The notes: generated by a model not told the origin, from the sequence alone. 64,000 nt of DNA from Haberlea rhodopensis (GCA_907163345.1 CAJQUN010000336.1:124001-188000), one strand, 5' to 3'; numbered from the stretch's first letter, positions 23,545 to 36,716 are shown. Numbers and translations are program-made.

Positions 23545-26021
23545 TGGTTGGCAATCGCTGAAAATCCTTCAACGAACCGTCTATAATAACCAGCCAAACC
23601 TAAGAAACTACGAATCTCTGGCACAGAAATAGGTGCTGACCAATTCAACACTGCTTCCACTTTCTTTGGATCGACTGATATACCTTCTCTTGAAATAACA
23701 TGTCCTAAAAAGCCGACACTAGTCAACCAAAACTCACACTTACTGAGTTTGGCATACAACTGATGTGTCCTCAACAATTGCAATACCATATGCAAATGTT
23801 GAACATGTTCTGCATCACTCCGTGAATAGATCAGTATATCATCGATAAAGACAATGACAAATCGATCAAGGTATTCCTGAAAAACCCTATTCATTAAACT
23901 CATAAAGACAGCAGGAGCATTTGTCACTCCAAAAGGCATTACCAGAAACTCATAATGTCCATAACGAGTTCTGAATGCTGTCTTCTGTACATCACCCTCT
24001 CTCACACGTATTTGATGATATCCGGACCTCAAATCAATCTTAGAATATATCCTTGATCCCTGCAACTGATCAAACAAATCATCAATACGCGGAAGAGGAT
24101 ATTTATTCTTTATAGTTACCTTGTTCAACTGTCTATAATCAATACACAATCTCATTGTCCCATCCTTCTTCTTCACAAATAAAACCGGAGCACCCCAAGG
24201 CGATACACTAGGACGTATGTACCCCTTGTCCAATAAATCTTGCAATTGAGTTTTCAACTCTTTCAATTCAGTTGGTGCCATCGGATAAGGAGCCCGTGAA
24301 ATTGCAGAAGTACCAGGTATCAAATCAATACCAAATTCCACTTCTAGACTCGGTGGAAATCCAGGTATCTCATCTGGAAACACATCCGCATATTCTGCAA
24401 CCACTGGTATCTCCTCCACTTTCCTTTCTCGTTTCTGTTCTGTGATATCAAGGGCATAAATCAAATAACCCGCATGTCCACGCTCTAACAAACGCGACAT
24501 TCGGATTGCTGATATCAAAGGAATCCTTGCCCTCGATCCCTGGCCATAGAATAACCATTGATTGCCAGTAGCAGACTGAAATCTCACTATCTTCTGACTA
24601 CAATCCATAACAGAGTGATATTTACTCAACACATCAATTCCAAGGATGCAATCAAAATCTGACATATCTAATACAATCAAATCAGCTTGAAAGCCATAGT
24701 CAGACTCAAACTGAATAGCACAATCAGACACACTCTGACAAGTCATCACAGTAGTTCCCATGGGTGTCGAGACATAAAGAGGCATCAACAGTGGAGACGA
24801 GCATATATGATACTGATCAACAAAAGCTTGTGAAATAAAAGAATGTGATGCACCAGTATCAATCAACAGAAAAGCAGGATAAGTAAATACAGTACACTTA
24901 CCCGCTATCACAGTATCAGGAGCTGCCTCTGCTTCCTCCCTATTCAGTGCATACACCTGAACCTGAGGTGTTCCTGCCCTCTGTCCTCCACCAGACTGTG
25001 GTACACCCTGTGGTCTCTGCTGCACTGTATTCTCTGACACTGGTCCTCTCCTCTGTTGTCCACCCACTTGAGGACAATCACGGATCACGTGTCCTGGTTT
25101 CCCACAACGGAAACAAACCACTGTATCAAACTGTGGACAATTTCTTTGATAATGTGGCCCTCCACATTTAAAACATTGTAATCCACGTCCACTACTACTA
25201 CTACTGCCTTGGGACTGTCCTTTCGATTTTCTATCCTCCCATTTCCTTGATCCAAAACGTTTTCCACTTAACCTAGATGAAGATGCACCACCTCGTGGTG
25301 ATTTAAATGATTCCCCTCTAGGTCTCATACTGTCAGATGTAGGTGGTTGGGCTTGTCCAACATCTGTATATACCCCTACAACAATCTCAGCCATCTCAGC
25401 TCTAGTCAACGCTTCTTCATATGATGTAGGGTTATTGGACATGACCCTATCAAACAATTCAGGCCTCAAACCTTTCACAAATTGTCTGATCTTAGCTTTG
25501 GTGTTAACAGCAATATGTGGCACATACCGGAGCAAAGAAGAATAATGCACAGCATAATCAGATACTGTCATTGATCCCTGTCTCAAATGCGTAAATTCAT
25601 CCTCTTTCCTCTGCCTTGCAGCAACAGAGAAATAATGCTCCAGAAACTTTGTTCTAAATACATCCCAGTTCACTGTATGTCCTTGAGCCCTCAACTCAAG
25701 CACTGTGGATTTCCACCACATCATAGCTTTCTTAGCTAACTGGAATTCAGCTAAGCGTAACCACACAGTCTTGGCACACGGTGCAGATACAAATATCTGT
25801 TCCACGCGTTCCAGCCACTCCTCTGCCAGTTCCCCTGACTCAGTCCCCTCAAACCTAGGTGGCTGATAGCTCAGAAATTGCTTCAATGTCAATTCTCCAG
25901 GCAACAGTACCTGTTCCACTGGTCCTTGCTCAATCGGTGGTGGTGGTACAGGCACCATCCTCACACTGGCATTGCCACTCATGGCATCCCCAACATCCTC
26001 ATGATACCCTCTGTCTGTCAT
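23541..26021 (-). pseudogene. Gag-protease-reverse transcriptase half of F gag-pol
   Basis: An 826-residue frame with ATG at 26019-26021. Gag core near residues 50-200, zinc knuckles CFKCGGPHYQRNC (CX2CX3HX4C) and CFRCGKPGHVIRDC (CX2CX4HX4C), protease LLIDTGASHSFIS, and reverse transcriptase with CIDYRQLNK, MPFGVTNAPAVF and FIDDILIYS, ending at GFSAIANH where the frame is lost. Both halves are otherwise free of stops. No ATG closer to the primer-binding site is evident; S2 lies upstream of the start. Confidence 0.92.
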
Positions 26022-26819
26022 AGCTGTAGATCAAGGGTTAACAATAACATTCACAAGTGTATAACATGTTAGAATAACATCATATTCCACCTACTAACAT
26101 GCTATTACCATTCTCAAAGTGTTTAGGTAACTCCCTAATACTGTGATGCCCCGAAATTAATTAATTGCAAGTAAGGCATTAATTATGTTTATATGATGTA
26201 CCATGTGTTGATGGATTTATGTGTTGGGTATTAAGATGTTAACATGATTTAATTGTGTTAATTATTAAATATGAGGAGGATGTGATTTTAGATGAAGTTT
26301 GGAGCATTCTTGTAAAATGCCTTTAAAATTCTATGTTGGAGCATTTTTACATCATGTTAAGTTTGGGGTACAATTTTAATTAAGTTAAAGTAACCCCCCT
26401 TTTTAAATCCCCTACCCATCACTTTAACCCCTTTACATTTCACTTTATTAAAAACCCCCAAATCACTTCCCAAACCCCAAACCCTCCCATTTTCGAGTTC
26501 CACCAAAAGGGAAGAAGGAAAGTCCCACAAAAACTTTGTTTGTGTGATTTTTGCTAGGATTTGGAGCCTACAAGAGGTATGGAACCATTCCTATAAGTTT
26601 CATGATGTTTGGTGTTGAAATGGGTTAAGTTTTTGATGTTTTATGTGGGTTTGTTTGGGTATGTGTTGTTTATGGTTGGGGTATGATTTTTGAAGTGTTT
26701 TATGTTGGTTTAGTGGGTTATGATGTTATTGAAGTTGTTAAGAAGTTTGGTTTTGGGTGGCATGAGGAAGAGCTTGAAAAATGAGCATGAATGGCGAATT
26801 TTCAAAGCACAGCACTCGG

Positions 26820-27026
26820 CGATCGATCGCCCGTTCTTGGCGATCGATCGCGAGCCTCCAGTGCCCGCCAGTAGCATTTGGCGATCGATCGCCACTCTTG
26901 GGCGATCGATCGGCGAGGCTGGCGATCGATCGCGCCAAAAGTGGCGATCGATCGCCAAGGAAGGAATTTTTTGCCCCTCGTCCAGTGCGATCTCGCGATC
27001 GATCGCGCCTGGGCAGCGATCGATCG
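26820..27026. promoter_or_regulatory. Phased CGATCGATCG array, 8 copies (S2)
   Basis: Copies start at 26820, 26841, 26882, 26903, 26923, 26945, 26996 and 27017, with steps 21, 41, 21, 20, 22, 51 and 21 bp. Flanks are mostly G...C, giving GCGATCGATCGC, while the related S1 and B arrays are mostly TCGATCGATCGA. Translations rich in Asp-Arg-Ser come from this repeat and are not genes. Confidence 0.85.
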
Positions 27027-27235
27027 CGAGCTGTAAAAAAAATGGAATTTTGATATTTTGTGGGATTTTTGGATATTGGACTATATTTAGCTTCTAATAT
27101 CAATTTGTATGGTTATGTAGAACCGTCCCAGGTACCCACGACTTCAAGGAGATAAAGTCCACGATTTCTCCTTCTTTTGGAATTAAGGTACGTAAGAGAC
27201 GTACGAGCATCGGACGGTAAACCATACCCTTACAT

Positions 27236-27655
27236 ATTATGATGATGTTTAAGATGATGTTATGATGATGATGTCTATGATGATGTTTATGATGATGATG
27301 CCTATGATGATATTTATGATGATGATGCTTATGATGATGTTACGATGATGATGCTTATGTTGATGTTACGATGATGATGCTTATACTGATGTTTATGACG
27401 ATGATGTTTATGAGGACGTCTATAATGACGAAGTTTATGATAAGGTCATACGACGTGTATGATTGGGTAAGATGCCCATGTGGTAGGATGCCACCCAAAG
27501 TATGCGAGTGGGTAAGATGCCCCCGTGGCAAGATGCCACGCAATGTTTATGATATGGTAAGACGCCATATGATTGGGTAAGATGCCCACGTGGTAAGATA
27601 CCACACGATGATGATGATATGGTAAGATGCCATACAATGGGGTAAGACGCCCTAA
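27236..27655. repeat. GATGAT-rich tract and diverged minisatellite in S2
   Basis: 27236-27440 is an imperfect ATG/GAT-rich tract (ATGATGATG... with TTTATG and CTTATG variants). 27464-27655 repeats GGTAAGATGCC-type units, the reverse-strand relative of the minisatellite in S1 and B. No gene is seen. Confidence 0.8.
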
Positions 27656-28119
27656 TATGTGAATAAGAGTCAGGGATAACAAGGAAGTCGAAGGACGACC
27701 AATAACCTTTACTTAACTAAGATGTTATGCATTATTGTATGCTTTTATATAATGTTAAGTAAATATGTGTATGCTCATGATGTGTTATCCCTGGAGGTAC
27801 ACTTTTGGAAGGGCCTAGGGTCGGGTTGAGGAAGTGAGCTAAAGGGAGCATGATGAACATAGGATGCAGGATTTTGATAGTCTCTACTCTAGGAGTAGTG
27901 TAAATCTATAGCTTTAACATTCTTTATTGGGAATGTAATTAAATAGCTTTTGAAAACTTTATTTTGGCCTGTAATCTCCTTAGCTCAAGCTACAACCGGA
28001 ACCCTTAAGAGGTTATAAATGCATGTTCTGTCCAATTTATGTGTACTAAATGATATTAAGGTAGGAAGACCCTACAAATACACTTCCTCTACCCATGTTC
28101 ACCCCGTTCTCGAACCACT

Positions 28120-28131
28120 GCTCTGATACCA
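28120..28131 (-). promoter_or_regulatory. tRNA primer-binding site of F
   Basis: The minus strand reads TGGTATCAGAGC, 4 bp from LTR c at 28136. S2 separates most of the leader from it. Confidence 0.92.
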
Positions 28132-28135
28132 CTAA

Positions 28136-29910
28136 TGTGGGGTCCTCTTTACTTAATCCATTATGTATCCATTAAACATACAATGTGAGTCTGAATTAAG
28201 TAATGTACCATGCACGGATTAAGAGTTCATACTAGTTAAGTTGTTTACAAGGTTATCAAAAACCTAACAAACTATACATAACATGTACATAAACAACCTA
28301 ATCCAAAAGAACTCCTAGGCAGTGGTTCCCCTCGCAGCGGAAATCATGACTCACGCTCCCCACGTCTATGAGTCCCTACAGAAACATTCACAACGTGAGT
28401 ATAGATAACAATTATCTCAGTGCAATATCAAATCACAATATCAATATCAATGATAAAGCACAAATAAATCATCAATACGTGAATGTTCTGTATCATGCAT
28501 CCACAAATGCACTATGTCATGACATGTCTCAACAATTTCCCTATTTTCACGAGCCCCATATGATATGCCTAATCAGCTCAATATGTCAGTGGAACCACAT
28601 CACATCTGCATATTAGCAGCACATATCATAGTACCATGCTCATCGGTGATAATAGCCATAGTATATACCCACACCAGGCGTATATCTCTCAAGCCAAAGC
28701 ATATGTAGTATATCTATCGTGGCAACGATTCCAGCCAAAGCATATACCACACCAGGCATATCTATCAAGGCAATGATCTCACCAAAGCATATACACATAT
28801 CTATCAAGGCATCCAACCCAATCATATGAAATCCTTGTATGCATATGCATATGATACTACCAATCATATGACACAACGATAACATAAATCATATGATATC
28901 AAAACCATAATAGCATCATCACATAATATCTATACTCCGTACGTCAACACGTACCTGTATTGCGACACAAAAGCGATAAATCAGACGTTGATAGCTAATT
29001 GCCTCTTTGCCCTGTCCCCTGAGATGATGCTACAACAATGCCAACAATATAACATGTTATCATAGGCATTAAAATCAAATTCTACAAAAAATAACATTTT
29101 TCAAGATTTGAACTCTGGCGATCGATCGCACATTTCACCGATCGATCGCCAAACTGTTCTGCCTCCCTCGCGATCGATCGCCAAACCTCGCGATCGATCG
29201 CCAAAGTGTTCTGTTGCTCGCGATCGATCGCCACATTTTCACCGATCGATCGCCACATGATTTAACCGCCTTAAAATTTGCTCTGTCTCGGCGATCGATC
29301 GCCGATGTCCAGAAAGTTCAGAACATGGCGATTTTGAGCTTATCCTCCTAGCTCTTCTCCTACAACTCGAATTTTAACATGTAAACATGTTTCATGCACT
29401 ATCTAGGAACATCTTCACATGATTCTAACATCATAGATTCCAATTCCTAGCATATAAACATGTTATGATTGTACACATGAACACTTGATATGCTATGTCT
29501 CATACATCAACACCAATGACAAAATCAAGTATACAACTATGAATTTCTTACCAAGATGGTACAATTCCACTTCACACACCCTCCTAGATCAAGTTACAAT
29601 TGAAACCCAAGCTCAAACCAACAAAACCTTGAAAGAAATGGAGAGGAGCTTGTGTAGTGTTTTAGTAGGTGTAAAGTGAGCACTATGTGATTTTGCCTCC
29701 ATAATTCACTTGATATAAGGTCATTTGTTTCCCTAAACACTTACTATCATATCATTTGGAGTTAATGACAAGCTAAGGAACATGTACATGAAATGAACTC
29801 CAAATTCAAATGCAATTTCAATTGCAAGTAAATTCACATGCACATGTAATTCCCTTCAAACTCATGTCAAATGCTACTATACATGTATTAATTCAGTCTT
29901 AGTTCAACCC
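28136..29910 (-). repeat. LTR c, 5' LTR of F, cut by element E
   Basis: It matches LTR b from its start to the AACCC at 29906-29910, where E begins. About 90 bp of the LTR should resume beyond E outside the window. It contains ATGTCATGACAT (28514-28525), CGTACGTCAACACGTAC (28938-28954) and seven CGATCGATCG copies (29119-29301). Compared with LTR b it has a short extra stretch near 29810-29830. Confidence 0.9.
29119..29301. promoter_or_regulatory. Phased CGATCGATCG array, 7 copies (LTR c)
   Basis: Copies start at 29119, 29139, 29171, 29191, 29221, 29243 and 29292, the same spacing as in LTR b. Confidence 0.85.
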
Positions 29911-30941
29911 TGTGATATCCCCGAAATGATTATTGTGATGTTAATCATTTGAGTTAAATTATGATGATTTGGGTATTAATTCATGGGTTTGGATTAGTAT
30001 TATTGGGGAGTTTCATTTCAGGGCGCATGTGATATATGTTGAGAATTTGGGGGTCGTGGCTTGTTTATTTGGGGTGTGTGTTGTTTGTTTTGGGTAAAGC
30101 ATGTTAACGGGAATTGAAGTATTTTATTGAGAAAATACTATAAATATCATGTGAGGATATTTTTATACATCGTGCTAAATACCGGGACCAAAACATAACA
30201 CATCATACCACCCAACACCAACCACCCCCCCAACCCATGCCAATCACACTATGCCCAGGCTGACTTCCCATCCCACTTGGCTCAATCATTTGACCACTCT
30301 CAGCCATCCCAAATCTCGACCTTTCTCTCCCAATTCCTCACCAGCACTTGCTAAGCAATAATCTGAGGAGCTTGCCCCTTTTCATCGCCTGGAAAGCCTT
30401 CAAAAATCGGAGCAAAGTAGGGTGAGAAACCATGCTCTGTTTTGTTTTTAAACTTGTTTGAGTACATGTTTTTAGGTGGCGAGAAAACGGCATGTTAGCT
30501 TAGGTTTCTTGAAACCTTTGATTTAAATGCTCTTATGGTGTTATTGTGAGGCTCTCTGTATTTTTCCTTGAGCATGTTGCATGTTTTATGTTGAGGATAT
30601 AAGCATGTAAAGAAGGGTGTTCGGAAATCTGGGTAGGTGTATGCCCTGTTTTTCTGGGAAAATATGGTTAGGGAGTGATTTTGAGGAGGTGGTATCATGC
30701 ATGTTAGAAGGGTTTGTGGTGAACCTTCGATTTGAGTTTATGCATGGTAGTTGTGGGGTCTTCCCACCTTAACAGTGATTAAAAGACATAAGAAGGACTA
30801 ATCATGCATTAAGGTAACATCTTAAGGTTTTGGTTGTTACACGAGCTAACAGGATTACAGGCCAAAATACAAAACTTCAAAAATAATTCATCATATTCTA
30901 AAAGAATATCATTTAGATTTACACTACTCCTAGAGTAGATA

Positions 30942-33500
30942 TGTAAGGACCCCAAGCCCTTAAACCTTGATTAGTGTATTAACCACTATGTGTGGTACAT
31001 GCTTTCTATAAAATGTCAATCGGGAAGCTCTGATGATACTTAATCATTGCCTATCAATGAAAGACTCATATGTTTGCCCTTTACCAACCCCTTGGTGCCA
31101 CTTTTCACATTGTAAACTTTTATAAAAATTTGGGCAGAGCTTCCCCATAAATAGAGCTATCCCAAAAAAAAGAGTACAACACATAACCAAATTCCCGGCC
31201 AGGGAAAGCATAATACTCAACAGAAAGCAGTAATACAAGTAGATTCCCAGCCAGGGAAGACACCACACATATGTCAACAAAAGTGGGTTCCAACACCCAC
31301 ATAATACACCAATGACTCTCATATCATTCTAGCAATTCAACCTAATTGCATGCAACCTTAAATGAAAGAGAGAAAGGCTCATGCCTTTATATACAATCCA
31401 TATACAAGTATAATCGTGCTCACATGCGAGCATCATGAATATGTATAAATCCTCAGGTGTATATATAGGTACTCTATACGATACCGTGCTCCATCAAGCC
31501 CTGGTACCACGATCCTGGGAGTACCTCAAATCAACAGCTCGAGCTCAGCTCCATAGCCATCGATGTACCTGTCCACCTGTCCCAACAGAGACAGCCCCCA
31601 ACGGGGTGAGCATACCAATACACAAAATCCCATAATCATAATAATGAAATTCATAATTTACAACAAAGGTAAATGCTAATGAATTTAAATGATACTCCCT
31701 GGATGGCAACATCCTCATCCGGGATTCCGTGTACTGTCCCTGTTCTCACAACATCAAACTCATCAAATCTCATAAATCAGTAAATCAACACATTGATTTA
31801 CATATCGCATGCCTGATTCTCAAATACCAAGAATGAATGATTCCAAGTTCATATATATGCAAATATAGATATATCAATATCTAATATTGATTTCATAATC
31901 TCGCTTTCCATTATACCTAGACATCTCAAATGTCTCATAATGAATACATGATTCTACGAGCCTAGACATCTCAATGTCTCACGAAGAATACATGATTCTA
32001 CAAACCTAGACATCTCAAATGTCTCATAATATAGTCATATAAACCCAGTAACCCTTATATCATGTAAGAGTCATCCTACTCTAATGTCACGCACGCTACA
32101 AGCGGCGATATCAAGATTTGGGTCATTCCTTGGCTATATCAACATATATGTATAACCATACGCAAAACATTCAATGCAATCAAAAATACCTTATGCATTT
32201 CACATATATATAGTAATGCTCGTACGTCGCACGTACCTTAAATCTCCGAAGTCCGAGCCAAGCCTTGCTCGAGTTCCATGCCCCGAGGAATGATGTGCTA
32301 ACACGATAAATAATTCACGATTATTTACGAACATGCAACCAATGCTCAAGCACACCCATCACCCTCAAAATATTGTCAACACACGACAATAAATCATTTC
32401 AAAGACCCGGGGCAGGGTACATGCAGGGAAGGAAATAAATGAGACAATCGAAATTTGTTCAAGAATGCCCTACAAAAATCGAACCTTAATCTCACAATTT
32501 CGAACCCAATTAAAATACCATAATTCATCTAAAATGTCAATTAAGCTATCCAAGCAAGAATCAACATCCCTTGACAAAAACTCCAAATTTTCGAACTCAA
32601 CACCATTAAATTCGAACCCAAACAAGCCTTTAAATCCCAACTCTTAAAATTCTTCAAATTCGAACCAAAGCTTCTCAATTCGATCTCAATCAAGCATCAT
32701 AATACTCTTAAAACATGCAATAATCGATCAATTGCACGAAATAATACCCCTGCCAAAAAACCCCCAAATTTTCGAAATCAAACCCTACAATTTCGAAATA
32801 ATTTCGAACCAATAAAGGCATAGAAATACATGAAAAAGACGAACAAGGGGTTAGGGAGGTTACCCAACGAAAATCGGAAGCAAAATCGGACGAAATCCGA
32901 TGAACCCTAACATTTGGGGATCGACGCCTTTCTGAAAAATCCGACTTCAAATCGCGATGAAACTTCGAATTGATGGAGGGGAAAGCTGCGTCTCGTCGGG
33001 ACGAAGACGGTGATAGGTCGCACGCGGCGAGCGGCGGCCGGACGGCGGCGGCCGAAGCGCCTGAAGCGGCGAGGGCGCAGGGCAGGCGGAAGAGGTCGCA
33101 CGCGGGGAGAGAGAAAGAGATTGGGGCGGAAATGAAATTAATTCCAAAATCTCGGGTTCAACTTGTATTTATAGCAAAATACCCCGAAAACTAATAGCCC
33201 CACAAATACATCGTGATTCATTAAAAATCATCTGTTTTCAAAAACTCTCTCTCTAACTCCAAAATCCTCTACCGGTGCTCACATAGCACCCGAGATTCCG
33301 AGACACATCAAAAACCCAACTCTTAGGTTTTACACCGTAATGTGAATACAATCTCAACCTCTGGGTCCAACGATCCCAACTGCCCAAATAAACGAGCCCA
33401 GAAGGCCCAACACCTCTCTTAAATTTCAAATCGCCACGTAAAACCACTTTAGGGATTATTAATACTCCGGGATTAACACCTATAATCCCTGGTCATCACA
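30942..33500 (-). repeat. 3' LTR of C (2559 bp)
   Basis: It runs from TGTAAGGACCCC to GGTCATCACA. It has no CGATCGATCG array, but it does carry CGTACGTCGCACGTAC at 32221-32236. A GC-rich patch near 32970-33120 also occurs in the J and K LTRs. No gene is seen. Confidence 0.94.
31384..31394 (-). promoter_or_regulatory. Candidate TATA box of family III LTR
   Basis: The minus strand reads GTATATAAAGG, about 440 bp before the LTR's 3' end; the same site is at 38163-38173 in the 5' LTR. The consensus fits a plant core promoter; the start site is not shown. Confidence 0.5.
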
Positions 33501-36064
33501 ATATCCCCCACTAAAAGAATTTCGTCCTCGAAATTAGCACTGGTGTATCACGTAACACCCAGGCTACACAACAACATGAAGCCATAACCTCGATTCCTGA
33601 CCATATCAGAATCGTCTTAATAAACGCGAGGATACTTACCTCACATCAACTCCGAAACAGGGCGACTTACCCAAAACCAATATATCACCCAAGAGGTAAA
33701 ACGTACCTCGATGCGGGTCATCCCAAAAGTCAGCCTCTCATGACTGCAAATCAACCAATACTTACGACCGTAGATCGGTCAGTCATCCTTCGTTCTAATA
33801 CAACAGTACGAACACATCCTGAATGACACCTCAACCGTAAGAACGTTGACCTCGTGTCAAACTCTGGAGTGGAGTAGACTTCCAAATCCATCATAACGTC
33901 AAAGAGCGTCAGCACAACTCAACGCTAACAGTCCAAAAGCAGTTAGTCAACTGAAACTGCAAGGATTCGAATCGCTCTTGATTCTATCGTAGATATCATC
34001 CAATGATATTTTACTATGCCTTACGATGTCTAACATACATCGTTACGAGGGAAACACTAGTACAACCACGGTGTACACATATCAAACCTGGTTTCCACTT
34101 TCAACTTCCTCCATCGAAGGAGTAGTCGCCTCATTGCAACTTAATTTGGGCAACTCACGGCCACAAATTCAAACAAAAGACATCTCACAAGATGTCCACC
34201 TCCGGATGTTCCAAGAATCACGTCCTGATCATAAATAACAACCGAGACTCCGCAGAGTTTAAAATTCTTAAGGGGCATGCAATAAACCCATTGCATCCTC
34301 AACGCTTGTGTCATCAGCGACACTCAACCAATCCGAAATCCTGCCATCCCTTGAAAATCCTCGGATTTAACAATCCAAACTTGGGAAGGCTGTCGCATAA
34401 CTCGAAGGAAAACACCAACAAGGGAAGTACCTTAACCCTCGCAAGAAAATCCCTCCTCAAGGGAGTCAACTAACTTCACGATCATTCCTCATAATCATCG
34501 TGCCATGGAGATTCCCAATCTCAAGGTGTTCCATATCTCTCATCAGAGATTTAACCATCCAAAAATAGCATAACTCTATGCTTAACAGAGAGGAAATCAA
34601 TAACTGGCATCCGTATACTCACCGGTATACCTGCCTAAGCACTGATATCACATGCATACTCAATGCACTCGGCTCGGGTATCTACCACATATCCCTAAGC
34701 CCCAAACACAACCGTCAATTCTGAGTCATTCCTTACTCAGTGGAGGATGAAAATCGACGATTAACAATACACGGTGTGATTCCCAAAATCAACACCACTT
34801 GTACCAACTTACCGAATCTTTCAAGATTCCCAAATAGGTATAATACTACCTCCTTCCTCGCAAGGGAAGTGCCATCGAACTCGAGATCCACAAGTCTCGA
34901 ACCATCGTTCGGAAAAACTGGATACAATAACACCCATTGTATCCCAATACACGGGTTCCTTTAGATTGAGTCAATAACAACCTGATGACTCTCTTGTTGG
35001 TACTCCAACATCCTGAGCTGTCCCAGACAAGTCTCCAAGATTAAACATAAACGTATACACGCTTCAGCGAGGCACGCACAACCTCAAATGATGTGGTGAC
35101 TACTAGAGTCCACCACGATCCACATCGCATCACCTTACGATTGCCAAACTTGGTTCCAACGAGCAGTGTAACGGCTCTAGCAAGTCCATCATGGTGCTAC
35201 ACACACGCGGCAGACAACCTAGTCTCTGCCTCTTTAGGTTTACTTCAAACCTACCAACAAGACGGACGTTTCCACATGGTATAACATACTATGGGAAGAA
35301 AACTCAATAGAGTAGCGGGTCTTTATCCAACATTCCTCAATGCCGATATACCCTGGACACTCCAATGTCCCTATGTACTTAACATAACCTGATCCTACTC
35401 CCTTAGGACCCATCCTACACCCTCAAGGGTGGTGTGATCATGTCTACCACATGTCACATCGACAGAAAGCGAGTAATTTCCTCCATGATTACTCCTGTCG
35501 TCAAATCACATGGCCAAAAGCCATTCCAACGAGCATACCTCAAGGGTATCACCACTCGTAAAATGATTACCCCCAATCGTAAGCTGCGGTACAATCACAT
35601 GTACAGCGCATCCAACCATTCCTCGAGCAACCCGCTCGGTATAAGGGTCACGTCCATCGGTGTCGCACACACCACCTTGTGCTCGGTACTGGCACCCAAG
35701 GCATACCACTGAATACGTATACTCAACGTATCGATCATCGTAACGATGATGCATGTCTAATAAGACATCTCCTACACCATCGTCATCGTCATCCTGTGAC
35801 GACACATGCCAACTCATGGCATCTAAAACATTGTCAACTAGTGACGATACATGTACATCAGCGTATGTCATCCACTATCATGCTAGTAAAATAGGCATAA
35901 TAAAACATGTATATCAATGCATGCCAGCTACAATAAAGCTACTAAAATAGCAATATCTCATACCTCATCGCTAGTGATATAGCGTCATACCTGTCTCCGT
36001 CGCTCAATAATAGTGCGTAATCAGCACCCATCGCTCGAAGGCGGCAAAAATCCTGTGCTGAGTA

Positions 36065-36499
36065 CATAGCGGCAAGATCCCTCGCTATAGAATCGACGGT
36101 ATGACACCTCGTCAGATAATAAGTGGCATGAAACCTCGCTATACCCTGAGCATGAATCATCGTCCACATAGTAGCGGAAAGAGGCATCGCTATCAATACA
36201 CCTGGCGGAATGAACCATCGCCAATAGATATAGCGGAATGAACCATCGCTATAAATACACCTGGCGGAATGAACCATCGCCAATAGATATAGCGGAATGA
36301 ACCATCGCTATAAATACACCTGGCGGAATGAACCATCGCCAATCAATATAGCGGAATGAACCATCGCTATCAATACACCTGGCGGAATGAACCATCGCCA
36401 ATAAATATAGCGGAATGAACCGTCGCTATAAATACACCTGGCGGAATGAACCATCGCCAATAGATATAGCGGAATGAACCATCGCTATAAATAAACCTC
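36065..36499 (-). repeat. Stem-loop array, 59-bp period, 11-nt loops
   Basis: Repeat units start at 36203, 36262, 36321, 36380 and 36439. Each has two stem-loops with the same 11-nt loop GAATGAACCAT: one with stem TGGCG/CGCCA, the next with TATAGCG/CGCTATA. To the left are looser relatives with 11-nt loops: ATAGCG/CGCTAT at 36066-36088, GACG/CGTC at 36095-36113, an AGTG/CGCT version at 36122-36140 needing a G-T (G-U in RNA) pair, and TAGCG/CGCTA at 36172-36192. Stems vary but stay complementary, while loop length is constant. Confidence 0.8.
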
Positions 36500-36524
36500 G
36501 AATCGAGTCACTTATCAGTAGTGT

Positions 36525-36716
36525 ATTTCAATGCTTCTCACTACTCCATATAAGCGGAATCCTTCCTCGCTTCATATGGACCTTAGCGCAAGCATTGAAA
36601 TCCTCACTAGGATAACCTGGACTCGTGAAATATCAGTGCATTTCAATGCTTCTCACTACTCCATATAAGCGGAATCCTTCCTCGCTTCATATGGACTTTA
36701 GTGTAAGCATTGAAAT
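36525..36716 (-). other. Two tandem hairpin modules with outer stem in C
   Basis: Two ~77-nt modules, 36525-36601 and 36640-36716. Each has a 12-bp outer stem ATTTCAATGCTT / AAGCATTGAAAT enclosing an imperfect inner stem TCCATATAAGCG / CGCTTCATATGGA with the 11-nt loop GAATCCTTCCT. Family I LTRs have T-A in the outer stem where C has C-G (ATTTTAATGCTT with AAGCATTAAAAT), a paired change. Confidence 0.78.

Larger units (their letters stand above)
26142..28076 (+). mobile_element. Solo LTR S2, family II relative, plus strand
   Basis: A 1935-bp LTR from TGTGATGCCCCG to GAAGACCCTACA, flanked by AATAC (26137-26141 and 28077-28081). The F' leader at 19445-19460 is the empty site, so the boundaries are secure. 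It has no interior, so it is a solo LTR. Its end is the complement of the start of family II LTRs, and it shares their module order (minisatellite, GTACGT...ACGTACG at 27188-27205, CGATCGATCG array), but it is clearly diverged from B and S1. Confidence 0.92.
18033..29910 (-). mobile_element. Family IV tandem retrotransposon F'/F with three LTRs
   Basis: On the minus strand the order is LTR c (28136-29910, cut by E), primer-binding site, gag-pol of F, LTR b (19509-21353), a second primer-binding site, partial gag of F', then a 397-bp piece of LTR a (18033-18429). LTR b serves as 3' LTR of F and 5' LTR of F'. F' has lost the C-terminal part of gag, all of pol and most of its 3' LTR through one deletion. 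The outer left end is flanked by CTCCA in H; the outer right end lies past E, outside the window. Solo LTR S2 sits in F's leader only. Confidence 0.88.

Noticed and set aside
26720..27103. Overlapping open frames on both strands rich in Asp-Arg-Ser
   Set aside because: They are translations of the CGATCGATCG array, which is open in several frames at once. No domain, and the same effect appears at every array (e.g. 2874-3186, 47972-48327, 55230-55585).
32947..33194. GC-rich Arg/Ala-rich open frames in C LTR, repeated near 39726-39973
   Set aside because: Duplicated LTR sequence; composition alone explains the residues and both strands are open.
33540..35900. Small open frames in C interior (60-121 residues)
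   Set aside because: Short, scattered on both strands, no recognisable motif. Not called as genes, though a diverged Gag cannot be excluded without a profile search.
36203..36499. CRISPR-like repeat array
   Set aside because: The 59-bp units are contiguous tandem copies with no unique spacers, in plant retrotransposon DNA. Not a CRISPR.
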